DNA of 64,000 nt, taken from the NCBI RefSeq assembly GCF_039523435.1, contig NZ_BAAAFH010000007.1:124001-188000 (forward strand), written 5' to 3'. The DNA is from Wandonia haliotis. GTDB taxonomy: Bacteria > Bacteroidota > Bacteroidia > Flavobacteriales_D > Crocinitomicaceae. Below, in pieces: positions 53,511 through 63,779 of this stretch. A model generated the notes under the pieces. That model searched no databases. It worked only from the letters and a program-made list of their open reading frames with translations, and was not told where the DNA came from. Numbering within the stretch: the stretch's first letter is position 1; each line of letters begins with the position of its first letter. The translations under genes were made by a program, and so were the position numbers.

Positions 53511-55262
53511 TTATTTTATTCTGTTATATTCTTCAAGGATTTGTATACCTGCGGGTTCACTTCTCATAATTCTTGTTCGTTCTTCTTTACTTTTCATCCA
53601 ACGATACAACCAGGAGAATCCCCATTTTCCAAAATAAAACGTTTCCTGTTCATAAACGGGATCTGAAAGCGCTTCGTCCAGAGAGATAAACGTGTACCCT
53701 CTCGCTTTCAATCTACTAAAAAGCAATGAAAAGAAATCAGCATTTAACCGGTTATCATGGCATAAATAGATTTGGTTAATTATCCGTCCATACTGCTCTC
53801 CGGCAAGGGAGTCATAAAAGTCAAACAACCGAACAGTTTCGCTCACATAAAGTTGTCCGATCCTTTCTGCAGCAATCGTATCATTTTGACGAAGATAATA
53901 TTCATAGACGGCATCGTACATCCAATCAGCACTTTCAACGGTATAGGGAGCGAGCTTATACCCGGTACTATCCAGATATTGTTTCAACCGGATCTGTGCC
54001 ACAGAATCCTTCCCCAGATCATTGAATGGAAAACGAAAATACGAAAGCGTTTTACCATATTCTCTGGTAATTGATTTTGACCATTCTCCTCCTTTTTCAA
54101 TATCCTTTATAAAATCCGTGTAATCGGTTTCCGAATAACGCAAATGAGAATAGGTATGGTTTCCGGCTGTTACATACTCCTTGCCAATCCAGTCCTCTAA
54201 AGGCTTTTCATCCACAGTATCTTTTTCAATGACCAGCTTTTCCTCATTACTAAAAATCGCCACAGGAATTTCTAAAGAATCCAGCTTTCGTAAGAGTTCT
54301 GTTTTTCCGGTTTCACGATACAATTTTGTGTTGGGAACATCATCAATCGTGATGGAAACTTTACGCTCTGGTAATGATTTTAACCTTTCGTCCAACCAGG
54401 TTATAATTGCTGTATTCAGTACTTTCTTGTCCCCATGAAAAAAATGATCTGCATCAAAAACATCCAGTTTGTAATCGTAGTATAAGGAATCTAATTGTTT
54501 CGCCAGATTTAATGTCCCTGAGTAATTAACCCTGGAGTCCTGTTTTCCGCAAATTAAATAAAGACTACTCTTACTACATAATTTTTCAGGCCAATTCTTT
54601 ACCGATCGTGTCCGAAAAAATGTATCTCTACACAATTGGTATTCTGGAATTTGCGAAAAAACAGTTGTTTCCAATCCGGGCATACCGGCTAAATCCGTGA
54701 TTCCATTTACGACAATACCTGTAGTGATTTCGTGACTTTCTTTTAGTGCCAGATAGGTCATCATGCCTCCTCTGAACCAACCCAGCATTCCTGTTTTTTC
54801 CGGGATAACATTCTCCAACTTCTTTCCGATCCTGATCAGGTTCAGAACATCGTTAAGTTCCTGTCCTCCATACGCATCTTCATCCCTGTAGTCCGAAGCC
54901 ATCACAATGTAACCGCTATATGCTATTTCAGCAGCAAATCGTATCAGAGTCATCAACGTAAGTCTGCCATAATTCCGGTAGCCGTCTCTGTTGAATATTA
55001 CTAAAGGATATGTTCCTTCCTCACGGGGTTCAATCATAAAACCCTTTACGCGAGCTGAATCACTTTTGTATACGATAAAGGAAAAGTTCAATTCGTTTAA
55101 GTAAGCGAACTCAGGAAGTAACTGTTCTTCTTTTGAAATGCGTGGCCAGACATCTGTCTCTTCCAGATTTACAGGAAGTTTAGAGATCAACTCTCCGTTT
55201 GTCTGTGCGTTTCCCGTACAATGACAAAACAACAACAAAAACACAGCTAGGAATAGCTTCAT
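53511..55262 (-). CDS. alpha/beta-hydrolase-NodB deacetylase fusion with lost hydrolase nucleophile
   Basis: 583 residues. Signal peptide ending GNAQ. Residues about 40-295 are an S9-like alpha/beta hydrolase whose nucleophile elbow reads GWFRGG: Phe163 (TTC) stands where the family has Ser (G-W-S-R-G-G), while the His of DADHFFHGD is kept. Residues about 298-530 are a NodB-type polysaccharide deacetylase: SITIDDVPNT, then the H-x-x-x-H site in AGNHTYSHL, then FRFPFND. The deacetylase half looks functional; the hydrolase half is probably inactive. Second gene from the end of a four-gene minus-strand run. Confidence 0.8.
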   Translation of the reverse strand: MKLFLAVFLLLFCHCTGNAQTNGELISKLPVNLEETDVWPRISKEEQLLPEFAYLNELNFSFIVYKSDSARVKGFMIEPREEGTYPLVIFNRDGYRNYGRLTLMTLIRFAAEIAYSGYIVMASDYRDEDAYGGQELNDVLNLIRIGKKLENVIPEKTGMLGWFRGGMMTYLALKESHEITTGIVVNGITDLAGMPGLETTVFSQIPEYQLCRDTFFRTRSVKNWPEKLCSKSSLYLICGKQDSRVNYSGTLNLAKQLDSLYYDYKLDVFDADHFFHGDKKVLNTAIITWLDERLKSLPERKVSITIDDVPNTKLYRETGKTELLRKLDSLEIPVAIFSNEEKLVIEKDTVDEKPLEDWIGKEYVTAGNHTYSHLRYSETDYTDFIKDIEKGGEWSKSITREYGKTLSYFRFPFNDLGKDSVAQIRLKQYLDSTGYKLAPYTVESADWMYDAVYEYYLRQNDTIAAERIGQLYVSETVRLFDFYDSLAGEQYGRIINQIYLCHDNRLNADFFSLLFSRLKARGYTFISLDEALSDPVYEQETFYFGKWGFSWLYRWMKSKEERTRIMRSEPAGIQILEEYNRIK

Positions 55263-55309
55263 CCTCTAAAGATAAACAATTTGAAACAGGCTTAATCGAT
55301 CAGAAACCG

Positions 55310-56083
55310 TTACTTATTTTTCGGCAGACCAATAAGGTAAAACAATCCTCCTCCTTTTCTGATCATACCAATATCCCAATTATATTGATTAGTAGGATCG
55401 ACTTCACTGACCATTTCCTGCATTTCTTTTACGGAATACGTACGGAAACTGGAAACAACGCCATCCCAAAGTACACAAAGAGGTACAACCGGAATGAGAT
55501 AGGTAAAGAGAATTCGTCCCCATTTAAACGGGCGAATGAAAGGAGTTGTAAACAAAACACTTAATGGAGAAAAAAGCATCGCCAACACACTGGGCACATT
55601 TCGTCCCTGTGCCTCAAATACAGCTATACAACTGTTACTTTCCACTGCATTCGCTAAAATCTGCCTGGCATCATCCGGTTTGAAGTGATGGAAAGACAAA
55701 AACTGAGTTCTGAATCCGTTTAAGTGATCCGGGACTTTACGGGCATCAACCGGATAATCAACAGAGTAAAAATTATCAGCTACCTTTTTTGTTTGTTCAA
55801 ATGCAGAAAGATTTGGATAGTAATCTGTAAGCGTGATCTTCAAATCAGGAATTTCTTTCTTTAGTTCCTCATTTAACCAAAGTAATCCTCCTCCCCCTCC
55901 GGAAGCAAGATCCAACACCTCATTTTCCCCACTTTTTCTGATCTTTTCTGCCAGTAACGGAATAATCGGTTTATAAACTTTTGCCTTATTAGACAAAAAC
56001 TGCAGGAAATCCGTCATATAGTCCCGTAAAAACCCGGGAAACCATTCCTGGTCTTCAAATTCAAAAAGATGGATTCTCCTCAT
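55310..56083 (-). CDS. class I SAM methyltransferase-like protein
   Basis: 257 residues. Motif I is VLDLASGGGGGLLWL (about residue 57), followed by LKITLTDYYPNL (acidic residue of motif II) and FLSFHHFKPDDARQIL at the position of motif IV. The C-terminal half contains hydrophobic stretches (VLAMLFSPLSVLFTTPFI and ILFTYLIPVVPLCVLW), suggesting membrane association. Substrate unknown. 19 nt downstream of csaA. Confidence 0.72.
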   Translation of the reverse strand: MRRIHLFEFEDQEWFPGFLRDYMTDFLQFLSNKAKVYKPIIPLLAEKIRKSGENEVLDLASGGGGGLLWLNEELKKEIPDLKITLTDYYPNLSAFEQTKKVADNFYSVDYPVDARKVPDHLNGFRTQFLSFHHFKPDDARQILANAVESNSCIAVFEAQGRNVPSVLAMLFSPLSVLFTTPFIRPFKWGRILFTYLIPVVPLCVLWDGVVSSFRTYSVKEMQEMVSEVDPTNQYNWDIGMIRKGGGLFYLIGLPKNK

Positions 56084-56102
56084 TATTCCTGTTTTACTTG
56101 TG

Positions 56103-56450
56103 TTATCCTATTCTTGTACCATTTTTCACGCTTCTTTCCGGTTGAAGTAAAGTCACCTCTTTATTCTCTCCTACTCCACCAAGTATAAGGCATTCGCTCA
56201 TAATATTTGCAATCTGCTTTTTGGGGAAATTAACCACAGCGACAACTTGTCGTCCTATCAATTCTTCAGGAGTATAGAGCTTAGTAATTTGTGCAGATGT
56301 TTTTCGCTCTCCCAGCTCTCCAAAGTCAACAACTATCTTATATGCCGGATTTCGAACTTCTTTAAATTCTTCTGCTGCAATAATTGTTCCCACTCTCATT
56401 TCAACTTTCATAAAGTCATCCCACGTCAATTTTCCTTCTTCCTTTTCCAT
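56103..56450 (-). CDS. csaA: CsaA-like tRNA-binding-domain protein
   Basis: 115 residues from the ATG at 56448-56450; the frame extends to 56513 but covers a TATTTTCG promoter-like element. The protein is one EMAP/tRNA-binding OB fold: DFMKVEMRVGTIIAAEEFKEVRNPAYKIVVDFG, then QVVAVVNFPKKQIANIMSECLILG. The length and motifs fit CsaA, a dimeric, chaperone-like cytoplasmic protein linked to secretion in Bacillus. Confidence 0.9.
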   Translation of the reverse strand: MEKEEGKLTWDDFMKVEMRVGTIIAAEEFKEVRNPAYKIVVDFGELGERKTSAQITKLYTPEELIGRQVVAVVNFPKKQIANIMSECLILGGVGENKEVTLLQPERSVKNGTRIG

Positions 56451-56620
56451 AACTGTAAGTCTGTATTTTGTAACGAAAATAAGCATTAAAACCCAGACCA
56501 TAAATTTCATCACCTGCGACTTTTCTTTCTTACAAAAAACTTCTCAAAATTTAACGCTTTTTTTATTTGAAACAACATCAATTTCACATAGAAACACCCT
56601 GCTGTTTGCTGTAAAATGAA

Positions 56621-56628
56621 TACTTTTG
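56621..56628 (+). promoter_or_regulatory. -7 box of the hybrid sensor gene
   Basis: TACTTTTG, exact match, 19 nt before the ATG. Confidence 0.4.
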
Positions 56629-56647
56629 CCTCCTGTCAAATTATTGT

Positions 56648-59491
56648 ATGATTCGTAAAGCTTCCTTTCTTCTCTTTCTGATACTGATCCAGATTTCACT
56701 GGCAAAAGCAGACACCATAGATTCCCTGATTAATAAAGCATTCTTACAACTAGCCACTGCTCCGGATTCTGCTTTTCAGTCCATTGAGAGTTTTCGGAAT
56801 CAGATCCAATCGTATGACCAACACGATCAAAAAAAATTCTATCAGAAAGCGGCTTCTTTTTACTCACAAATCGGAGCTTTTGACAGAGAAGCGGACCATT
56901 TGCAAAATGAGATCCTTCTTCATTCAGACTCTCCGGATTCTGCTTTTCAGACGATGGTTTTTCTGGGAATGGCTTATCTGAACTCAGGGCGCACCGACCT
57001 CGCAAGAAATTGTTTCCGATGGTCAGAAAAATATTTTTTCGCTACCTCAGACCTTGAAAAGATTGTCAGTGCCTACAGTGGACTGGCTTCTGTGTATACG
57101 GTTTCCGGAAGAAGTATCGATGCTATTGATTATTATTTCAAAGCCATTCAACTACTCGAACAGACCGAAAACTATCTCACACTAGCCAAAACCTATTCTA
57201 ACCTCTCTATTTTGTACGTTTCGTTGGGAGAAAAACAAAAAGCTCTCGACGTACGAAAAAAGGCCTACAATTTTGCCGTTTTATCGGGTGATCCAGAAGA
57301 AATCCATTTTGAAGAGTTGAATTTAGGAGGGTCTTACAATAGTTTGGATCAGGCGGACTCTGCTCTGTTTTATTTAAAAAAATCAGAAGTCTATTTTGAA
57401 GAACATTTTAATGCTCAAATACTAAATGCCATTTATAACGAAATAGGCTCATCTTATTCGAAAACAGGTAAAAATGATGAAGCTGAAGAATATTACCTGA
57501 AATCAATCCAACTTCTGAAAACCGGAGGATTTGATTTCGCGCTTCCCGGTACAATGGGGAACTATGGGCTTGTTCTTCACGCAAAGAAAGAATTTAGCAA
57601 AGGGATTAGTGTTTGCCGTGAGGCACTGCCTATTGCCAAAAGAATTCAATACCCTGAGGTAGAGATGGTCGTGTGTAACTGCCTCTACAAAAACTATAAA
57701 GCTATCCATCAGGCAGATAGTGCATTGTTTTATTACGAACACACACTCCTTTTAAAAGACAGTCTCGATAATGCGGAATTACAAAAGGCTTCTTTACGAA
57801 AAGAACTAGAAAAAGAGTACACGCTGGAAAAAGAAGGTATTATTTCTTCTGCTGCCAGAGAACTGGATGAAGTAGTCAGTTTACGAAATGTATTACTGAT
57901 CGGAAGTTCTATTTTACTGATCGCTTTACTGATACTATTTATTTCTTTCTATCAAAAGAAAAAAGCTGTAACTTTTGTAAAACGGGAGAAAGAATACCTT
58001 GACAATCTTATTCATAATCTTGTACACGAGTTCAGAACTCCTCTTACACTGATTAAAGGACCTGCTGAAGAGTTATTAAAAACTGATCGTTCCAATGCTT
58101 TTTTACAGCTCATTAACAAAAACGGTGAGCACATGTTACACCTTGTTAACCAGGTGCTGGATTTTTCCCGTATAAAAGCAGGAAAAATGAGTCTGTCGCC
58201 CGAACCAACTGACTTACCTCTTTTTATAACTGGTATTAAGGACATGTTTACTCCATTGGCGGCTGGCAAAAACATCAGGCTGACCTATACAAACCGTATG
58301 GAACAAACGGTTGTCTCTCTGGATAGCGACAAACTTCTCAAAATTCTGTCGAACCTGGTAAGTAATGCCATTAAATACTCAACGGAGAATACTTCCGTTT
58401 CGATCACCTCTTCGCTTGAGGAAGGACAAATTGTAATTACTGTTGCAGACACAGGTATAGGAATCCCTCTGCGTGAACAGGAAAATATTTTCAAAAAATA
58501 CTACCAGATCGATTCAACAACTACGCGTAAAGAAACCGGAACCGGAATAGGACTTGCCTTTGTAAAAGAATTAGTACAGCTTATGAAAGGTAAAATCGAG
58601 CTCAACAGTGTCCTTAAACAGGGAACGACAGTAAAGGTATATTTCCCTTATGAACCTGTCAACCTTAGCTCAACCGTTAGTAATTCTTCTGATTCCCTAA
58701 AACCTGTTCAGCAAAATCCTGCCATTACTTCTGAATCCAATGAAGAAAAACCAAAAGTATTGATCATTGAAGACAATCCGGATTTACGTTTATTCCTTCA
58801 GTTGCTTCTCGAAAAAGAAGGGTACGAACTCTATACAGCCACTGATGGAGAAGATGGAATAGAACAAGCAATTGCACTGATTCCTGACGTTATTATCTCG
58901 GATGTAATGATGCCTAGAAAAGATGGATTGGAAGTTCTTAAAGTACTGAAAAATGATCCGGTAACAGAACATGTTCCTATAATTATGTTGACCGCCAAAT
59001 CTTCTTTTGACAGTATGATCAGCGGGCTTCAGTCGGGGGCTGATGATTATATTGCAAAACCTTTTCAATCGGAAGAATTGGTATTACGTGTAGCGAATCA
59101 GATCAGGTTACAGTTGAAGCTACAACAAAGATTTCAATCTTCTGATCGTGTCGAAAAAGAAAGTGCTCCCAAACACAACCTGATTCTAAAAATAGAAACA
59201 CTAATTCGTGAAGAGGAAGGCGTACATCTAAGCGTTGAAGATGTTGCCGACCGATGTGCAATTAGTCGTTCTCAACTTCATAGAAAGATCAAACAGCTGA
59301 CCGGTCTGTCCACGACAGCTTTGCTCACAAAAACACGTCTGGATCTATCTGTATCAGATCTTACACAAACCGATCTTAGCATCTCCGAAATCAGCTACAA
59401 ATATGGGTATTCGGACCCGGCTAATTTCTCGAGGTTATTCAAAAAGCAATTCAATCAGTCTCCCAGTGAATACAGGAATTCAAAGGGTTAG
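56648..59491 (+). CDS. TPR-type hybrid two-component sensor/AraC regulator
   Basis: 947 residues. Signal peptide (1-21); TPRs (about 60-380) in the periplasm; membrane helix 414-436; HisKA with His460 in LVHEFRTPLTLI; HATPase with NLVSNAIKYS, DTGIGIP and GTGIGLAF; receiver domain (703-820) with Asp752 in DVMMPRKDG; AraC-type HTH (about 845-947). All catalytic sites are intact. This one-protein layout senses outside and acts on DNA, like Bacteroidota HTCS proteins, but with TPRs instead of a propeller sensor. Its natural targets may be the two T9SS genes directly downstream. Confidence 0.93.
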   Translation: MIRKASFLLFLILIQISLAKADTIDSLINKAFLQLATAPDSAFQSIESFRNQIQSYDQHDQKKFYQKAASFYSQIGAFDREADHLQNEILLHSDSPDSAFQTMVFLGMAYLNSGRTDLARNCFRWSEKYFFATSDLEKIVSAYSGLASVYTVSGRSIDAIDYYFKAIQLLEQTENYLTLAKTYSNLSILYVSLGEKQKALDVRKKAYNFAVLSGDPEEIHFEELNLGGSYNSLDQADSALFYLKKSEVYFEEHFNAQILNAIYNEIGSSYSKTGKNDEAEEYYLKSIQLLKTGGFDFALPGTMGNYGLVLHAKKEFSKGISVCREALPIAKRIQYPEVEMVVCNCLYKNYKAIHQADSALFYYEHTLLLKDSLDNAELQKASLRKELEKEYTLEKEGIISSAARELDEVVSLRNVLLIGSSILLIALLILFISFYQKKKAVTFVKREKEYLDNLIHNLVHEFRTPLTLIKGPAEELLKTDRSNAFLQLINKNGEHMLHLVNQVLDFSRIKAGKMSLSPEPTDLPLFITGIKDMFTPLAAGKNIRLTYTNRMEQTVVSLDSDKLLKILSNLVSNAIKYSTENTSVSITSSLEEGQIVITVADTGIGIPLREQENIFKKYYQIDSTTTRKETGTGIGLAFVKELVQLMKGKIELNSVLKQGTTVKVYFPYEPVNLSSTVSNSSDSLKPVQQNPAITSESNEEKPKVLIIEDNPDLRLFLQLLLEKEGYELYTATDGEDGIEQAIALIPDVIISDVMMPRKDGLEVLKVLKNDPVTEHVPIIMLTAKSSFDSMISGLQSGADDYIAKPFQSEELVLRVANQIRLQLKLQQRFQSSDRVEKESAPKHNLILKIETLIREEEGVHLSVEDVADRCAISRSQLHRKIKQLTGLSTTALLTKTRLDLSVSDLTQTDLSISEISYKYGYSDPANFSRLFKKQFNQSPSEYRNSKG

Positions 59492-59556
59492 GAAATTCTG
59501 CAACATATAAACAGGAATACGCAACATACCTACATCCCCTCCTGTCGTATACCTAC

Positions 59557-59564
59557 TAGGTTTG
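59557..59564 (+). promoter_or_regulatory. -7 box of the T9SS LamG-type gene
   Basis: TAGGTTTG, exact match, 20 nt before the ATG. Confidence 0.4.
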
Positions 59565-59584
59565 CAGTATAAAATTATACACTG

Positions 59585-61276
59585 ATGAAAACACTGAATT
59601 TATTCATGACCTTTTTGATGTCAAACATCTTTTTTTTACATGCACAAACACAGGGAAACGCATTACATTTTGATGCTTCAAATGGTTATGTATCTGCCAA
59701 CCTTCCTTCTCTTTTCAATTCAATCTCTTCTAATGATTTTACAGTAGAATTGTGGTTAAAACCTGAATCATCCTCTACAGCCAAGCGCCCGTTCTCCGCG
59801 CAGCTTGATGCCAATAACATGATTTCTATTCTTGTCAATTCATCAAATGTTCCTTACATTTTCCTCCGTGTTAACGGAACCTATTACAGCGCCAATACTA
59901 TGACACAAATCCCAACAGAAGAGTGGTCTCACATAGCCACTACCTGGGATGCCAGTGAAAGAGTCATCACCTGTTATATAAACGGTGAATTGGTAAACAC
60001 TATTCACGGAGGAAGTTCTTCGCTGGGAAATAATAACCTAATGACAATCGGAAGTAGAACCGATGGAAACCATATTTTCAAAGGAATGATCGATGAATTA
60101 CGCATTTGGAATCGAATTCGTAGTCAATGTGAAATTGTCGGATCAATGAATACGGTATTTACAGTAGCACAGACAGATCTTATTGCATCATACAGCTTTA
60201 ATTCCGGTGTTGCAGGAGGTGATAATACCGGAATTACACAATTGGTTGAGTTAACCGGAAATTTCAACGGAACACTCACTAATTTCAGTCTTACCGGAAC
60301 AACATCTAACTGGGTTACTTCAGGTGCGGGAACAATGACCGAAAATAAAAATGACGGAATCAGACATACTATCGATACCCAATTCTCATGTGAACCTTAC
60401 ACCTGGAGTGATGACATCGTCTATTCTGAGTCTAATAATGAAGCAACTTTCTCATATACAGATGCTGTAGGATGTCCTGCTATTAATTACCTTGACCTTA
60501 CTGTCAATGCTCCCACTTATGGTACGGATCAGGTAAGTGCCTGCGAATCTTTTACATGGATTGACGGGATTACGTATTCAGAAAGTACAAACGCTGCCGT
60601 TCACACAATTGCAAATGGTTCTGTAAATGGTTGCGATTCAATCGTGACTCTTAATCTGACCATTAACCAAAATGGTACTTATACGGATATCGTTAACGCC
60701 TGTAATTCTTACACCTGGTTAGACGGAATTACCTACACAGAAGACAATCAAACAGCTACTTACATCATTGAGAATGGTTCTGTAAACGGTTGTGACTCGA
60801 TTATAACACTGAATCTTTCGGTGTCTGCAATTGATCTCTCTGTATCAACGGAAGGACTTACAATGACAGCGAACGAGGAAAATGCTACTTACCAGTGGAT
60901 TAATTGTAGTGACGAACTACCTATTGATGGTGCTACCGATCAATCGTTAACCGTTACAGAAAACGGGAGCTATGCAGTAATTGTAACAACACAAGACTGT
61001 ATGGATACGTCGGAATGTATGGTTATAAATAGTGTGGGATTACCTGAAAACAATACCAGTAACTTTGTTTTATATCCCAACCCTAATAACGGGGAATTTA
61101 CCATTCATTTTACCACTATCCCTGAAAACAAAACGGTACATATTTTTAATACTCTCGGAGAACGTGTGTGGGAAACTACAGTAACCAATCAAACCGAGAA
61201 ATTTCAATTATCTCTCCCCAAAGGTTTTTACTTCCTGAACTCAGGAACATCTGTTACTTCATTTTCAATTCAATAA
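59585..61276 (+). CDS. T9SS-secreted LamG/concanavalin-like protein with repeats
   Basis: 563 residues. Signal peptide ends LHAQ. Residues about 25-210 are a LamG-like jelly roll (NDFTVELWLKPESSS, EWSHIATTWD, FKGMIDELRIWNRI). Residues about 265-415 hold three Cys-containing repeats of the form C-x-S/P-x-T-W-x-D-x-I/V-x-Y-x-E ending G-C-D-S-I-x-T-L-N-L. Residues about 415-480 are an Ig-like module (YQWINCSDELPIDGATDQSL). The end is a T9SS sorting domain (NFVLYPNPNNGEFTI to GFYFLNSG). A surface-displayed or secreted glycan-binding protein or adhesin is likely. 93 nt behind the hybrid sensor gene. Confidence 0.85.
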   Translation: MKTLNLFMTFLMSNIFFLHAQTQGNALHFDASNGYVSANLPSLFNSISSNDFTVELWLKPESSSTAKRPFSAQLDANNMISILVNSSNVPYIFLRVNGTYYSANTMTQIPTEEWSHIATTWDASERVITCYINGELVNTIHGGSSSLGNNNLMTIGSRTDGNHIFKGMIDELRIWNRIRSQCEIVGSMNTVFTVAQTDLIASYSFNSGVAGGDNTGITQLVELTGNFNGTLTNFSLTGTTSNWVTSGAGTMTENKNDGIRHTIDTQFSCEPYTWSDDIVYSESNNEATFSYTDAVGCPAINYLDLTVNAPTYGTDQVSACESFTWIDGITYSESTNAAVHTIANGSVNGCDSIVTLNLTINQNGTYTDIVNACNSYTWLDGITYTEDNQTATYIIENGSVNGCDSIITLNLSVSAIDLSVSTEGLTMTANEENATYQWINCSDELPIDGATDQSLTVTENGSYAVIVTTQDCMDTSECMVINSVGLPENNTSNFVLYPNPNNGEFTIHFTTIPENKTVHIFNTLGERVWETTVTNQTEKFQLSLPKGFYFLNSGTSVTSFSIQ

Positions 61277-61292
61277 CAACCAACATTTTCAA

Positions 61293-63697
61293 ATGAAACA
61301 TTTTTTTTCAATTATCATTTTATTTGTTCTGAGTACAAATGCAACCTCGCAAGTCATTTTCAGTGAAGACTTTAATCAAATCCCCGGAGCCACGGAAGGT
61401 GGTCCGGGAACTTATTCCTTTCCTCCCGGGTGGACGTTACGCAACGTTGATAACCAAACCCCTGATGCCAGTCTTAGTTATTTTTCCAACAATTCATGGA
61501 TAAGACGGGAAGATCATAAGTTTAACGTATCCGATTCAGTTGCTTTCAGTACCTCCTGGTATTCACCTACAGGCACTTCCGATGACTGGATGTGGACACC
61601 CCTCATCGGAACTATGCCGGCAAATGCTAAATTGACCTGGGATGCGGTCGCTTATGACCCTGACTTTGCCGATGGATACGAGGTATATGTAATGACTCAA
61701 AGTTCTGCACCAGCTGGACCAACAGGAGGACCCGGTAATATTGGGAATCAAATTACTTCTTCCACTCTGGTTTTCTCTACTGCCAGTGAAAATACTACCT
61801 GGACCTCACATACGGTGAATCTTTCTTCTTTTGCAGGAGAAAATATCTGGATTGCTTTCCGTAACAATTCCACTGATAAATTTTTACTGGCAATTGATAA
61901 TGTCATTGTAGAGGAGATAGCTTCCTTTGATGCTGCAGTAACAGCTATTTCACCTCTATCCGAATACACAATGGTTCCTCTTCCTCAGGTAACTTCTTTT
62001 CCCTTACAGGCTGATATAGCAAACAATGGTTCCTCCTCACTCACAAACGTTACACTTCACGTAGATGTGTATAATTCTTCCGATGCACAGGTATTTTCTT
62101 TTACAAGTCTGCCCACATCCGTTTCAGGAAATACAACTACCTCTTTGACAACCACGACCTCATTTATTCCGGATGTTGCTGACACTTTCAACCTCATCTA
62201 CTATGTAACCGTGGACGAAACCGATCTTTTCAGCCAAAATGACTCCCTGGCTACATCAATTATCATCTCAGATAGTACCTACGCAAGGGACAATAGTATT
62301 ACAGATGGTCAGATCGGTATTTCGGCAAATATCAGTAGCGGATATCTGGGACAAATGTTCCATCTCGACGCCAGTGACACGATTACTTCTATAACGATGG
62401 GATTCAATGGAGGGTATGCTGATGAAACCATAGCTGCGGTTATTTTTGATATGGCAGGAGGTACTCCAAACCAAATTATGGGAGGAACAGATACCCTGAC
62501 CTACACCACCCTCGACCCTGCGTCGTATACGCTTCCCATTTCAGGACGTCTCATCCTGCCTCCCGGAGATTATCTGGTTGCTGCTGTAGAGTTCGACTCT
62601 CTACTTAAATTAAACCGTTCAAACGAGTTGTTTACTCCCGGAACGGTTTGGGTTTCCTGGCCGGGACAATCCTGGGCAAACATCGAGTCTCTCAATACGA
62701 ACTTTAATTTTTCATTGCATATACGTCCCAACTTCGGAACACTTCCGCCCTGCCCAGCAACGGAAGTTATTGTATCTGTTTCTGCAAACGGAGAATCTGC
62801 GTCATCTGAAAATATCGCTGACTCTTATCAATGGATCAATTGTGATAATATGACATTGGTTGAAGGTGCTGTTACTGCTTCTTTTACTGCATCTGAATCC
62901 GGAAATTATGCACTCATGACCANNNNNNNNNNNNNNNNNNNNNNNNNNNNNNNNNNNNNNNNNNNNNNNNNNNNNNNNNNNNNNNNNNNNNNNNNNNNNN
63001 NNNNNNNNNNNNNNNNNNNNNNNNNNNNNNNNNNNNNNNNNNNNNNNNNNNNNNNNNNNNNNNNNNNNNNNNNNNNNNNNNNNNNNNNNNNNNNNATAAT
63101 ATGACATTGGTTGAAGGTGCTGTTACTGCTTCTTTTACTGCATCTGAATCCGGAAATTATGCACTCATGACCACAACCGGCTATTGTTCGGACACTTCAG
63201 ACTGTGTTTACCTTACCGTTTGTGAGGAAATCAACACAACTATCTCTGTATCAGAAGATGGTGAAACAGTCTCATCAGAAATTATAGCAGACGCATTCCA
63301 ATGGATCAACTGTGCAGATGAAACTGAGATTGAGGGAGCGACTACCCACTCATATACTGCTACAGAATCCGGAGAATATGCTTTAATTATTACAATAGGC
63401 ATGTGCTCTGACACTTCAGAGTGTGTAACACTTACTTCAGGCACTACCAACTCAATTTCTGATTTAGAGAAAATTAATTTTTCGATTTACCCCAACCCTG
63501 CAAGTGCCTATTTTGAAATTGTAACAAATGAATCAGCTGATTTTACACTGTTAGATATGACTGGTGCTGAAATCCTTCATTTTTCAGCTCAGGCTCAGGA
63601 AAAAACACAAATTTCTGTGGATCAATTATCCCCGGGGATTTATTTTATCCGTCCCAATTCTATCAGCGAATTCTCCAGAAAAATAATAATTCGTTAG
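61293..63697 (+). CDS. T9SS-secreted choice-of-anchor-J protein, interrupted by assembly gap
   Basis: Reading starts at 61293 and is open to the N run at 62923; after the gap the frame differs (63101-63697), but the protein picks up in the same Ig-like module. Signal peptide ends TSQ. Residues about 20-205 form a choice-of-anchor-J/cleaved-adhesin jelly roll (IFSEDFNQIPGA, then SDDWMWTPLIG). Residues about 215-335 are a CARDB-like sandwich. Ig-like modules follow with the pattern YQWINC-D-T/E-I/L-V/I-E-G-A, and the end is a T9SS domain (NFSIYPNPASAYFEI to RKIIIR). The apparent frameshift comes from the arbitrary length of the gap, not from mutation. Co-directional with the LamG-type gene, 16 nt behind it. 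Confidence 0.75.
62845..62922 (+). repeat. 78-bp exact direct repeat, left copy at gap edge
   Basis: Identical base for base to 63096-63173, directly left of the N run. It codes for part of the Ig-like module. Confidence 0.9.
62923..63095. other. assembly gap (173 N)
   Basis: Run of unknown bases inside the T9SS gene. Its true length is not known; the flanking 78-bp repeat means it may in fact be zero or negative. Confidence 0.99.
63096..63173 (+). repeat. 78-bp exact direct repeat, right copy at gap edge
   Basis: Second copy, starting at the first base after the gap. Confidence 0.9.
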
Positions 63698-63720
63698 TAG
63701 TAAGCAGTAGCTATAAACCC

Positions 63721-63757
63721 AAAATAAAACCGGAGCTTTAGGCTCCGGTTTTATTTT
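63721..63757. terminator. bidirectional terminator
   Basis: A 16-bp stem (63721-63736 with 63742-63757) around a 5-nt loop. The core ACCGGAGC/GCTCCGGT is flanked by A and T runs, so it can end both converging transcripts. Confidence 0.85.
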
Positions 63758-63779
63758 ATTCTAGGTTTTGAGAAAGAAT

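Noticed and set aside
63101..63697. Separate gene starting with ATG at 63101
   Set aside because: It starts inside an Ig-like module that is duplicated across the assembly gap and has no signal peptide; it is the 3' part of the gene starting at 61293.
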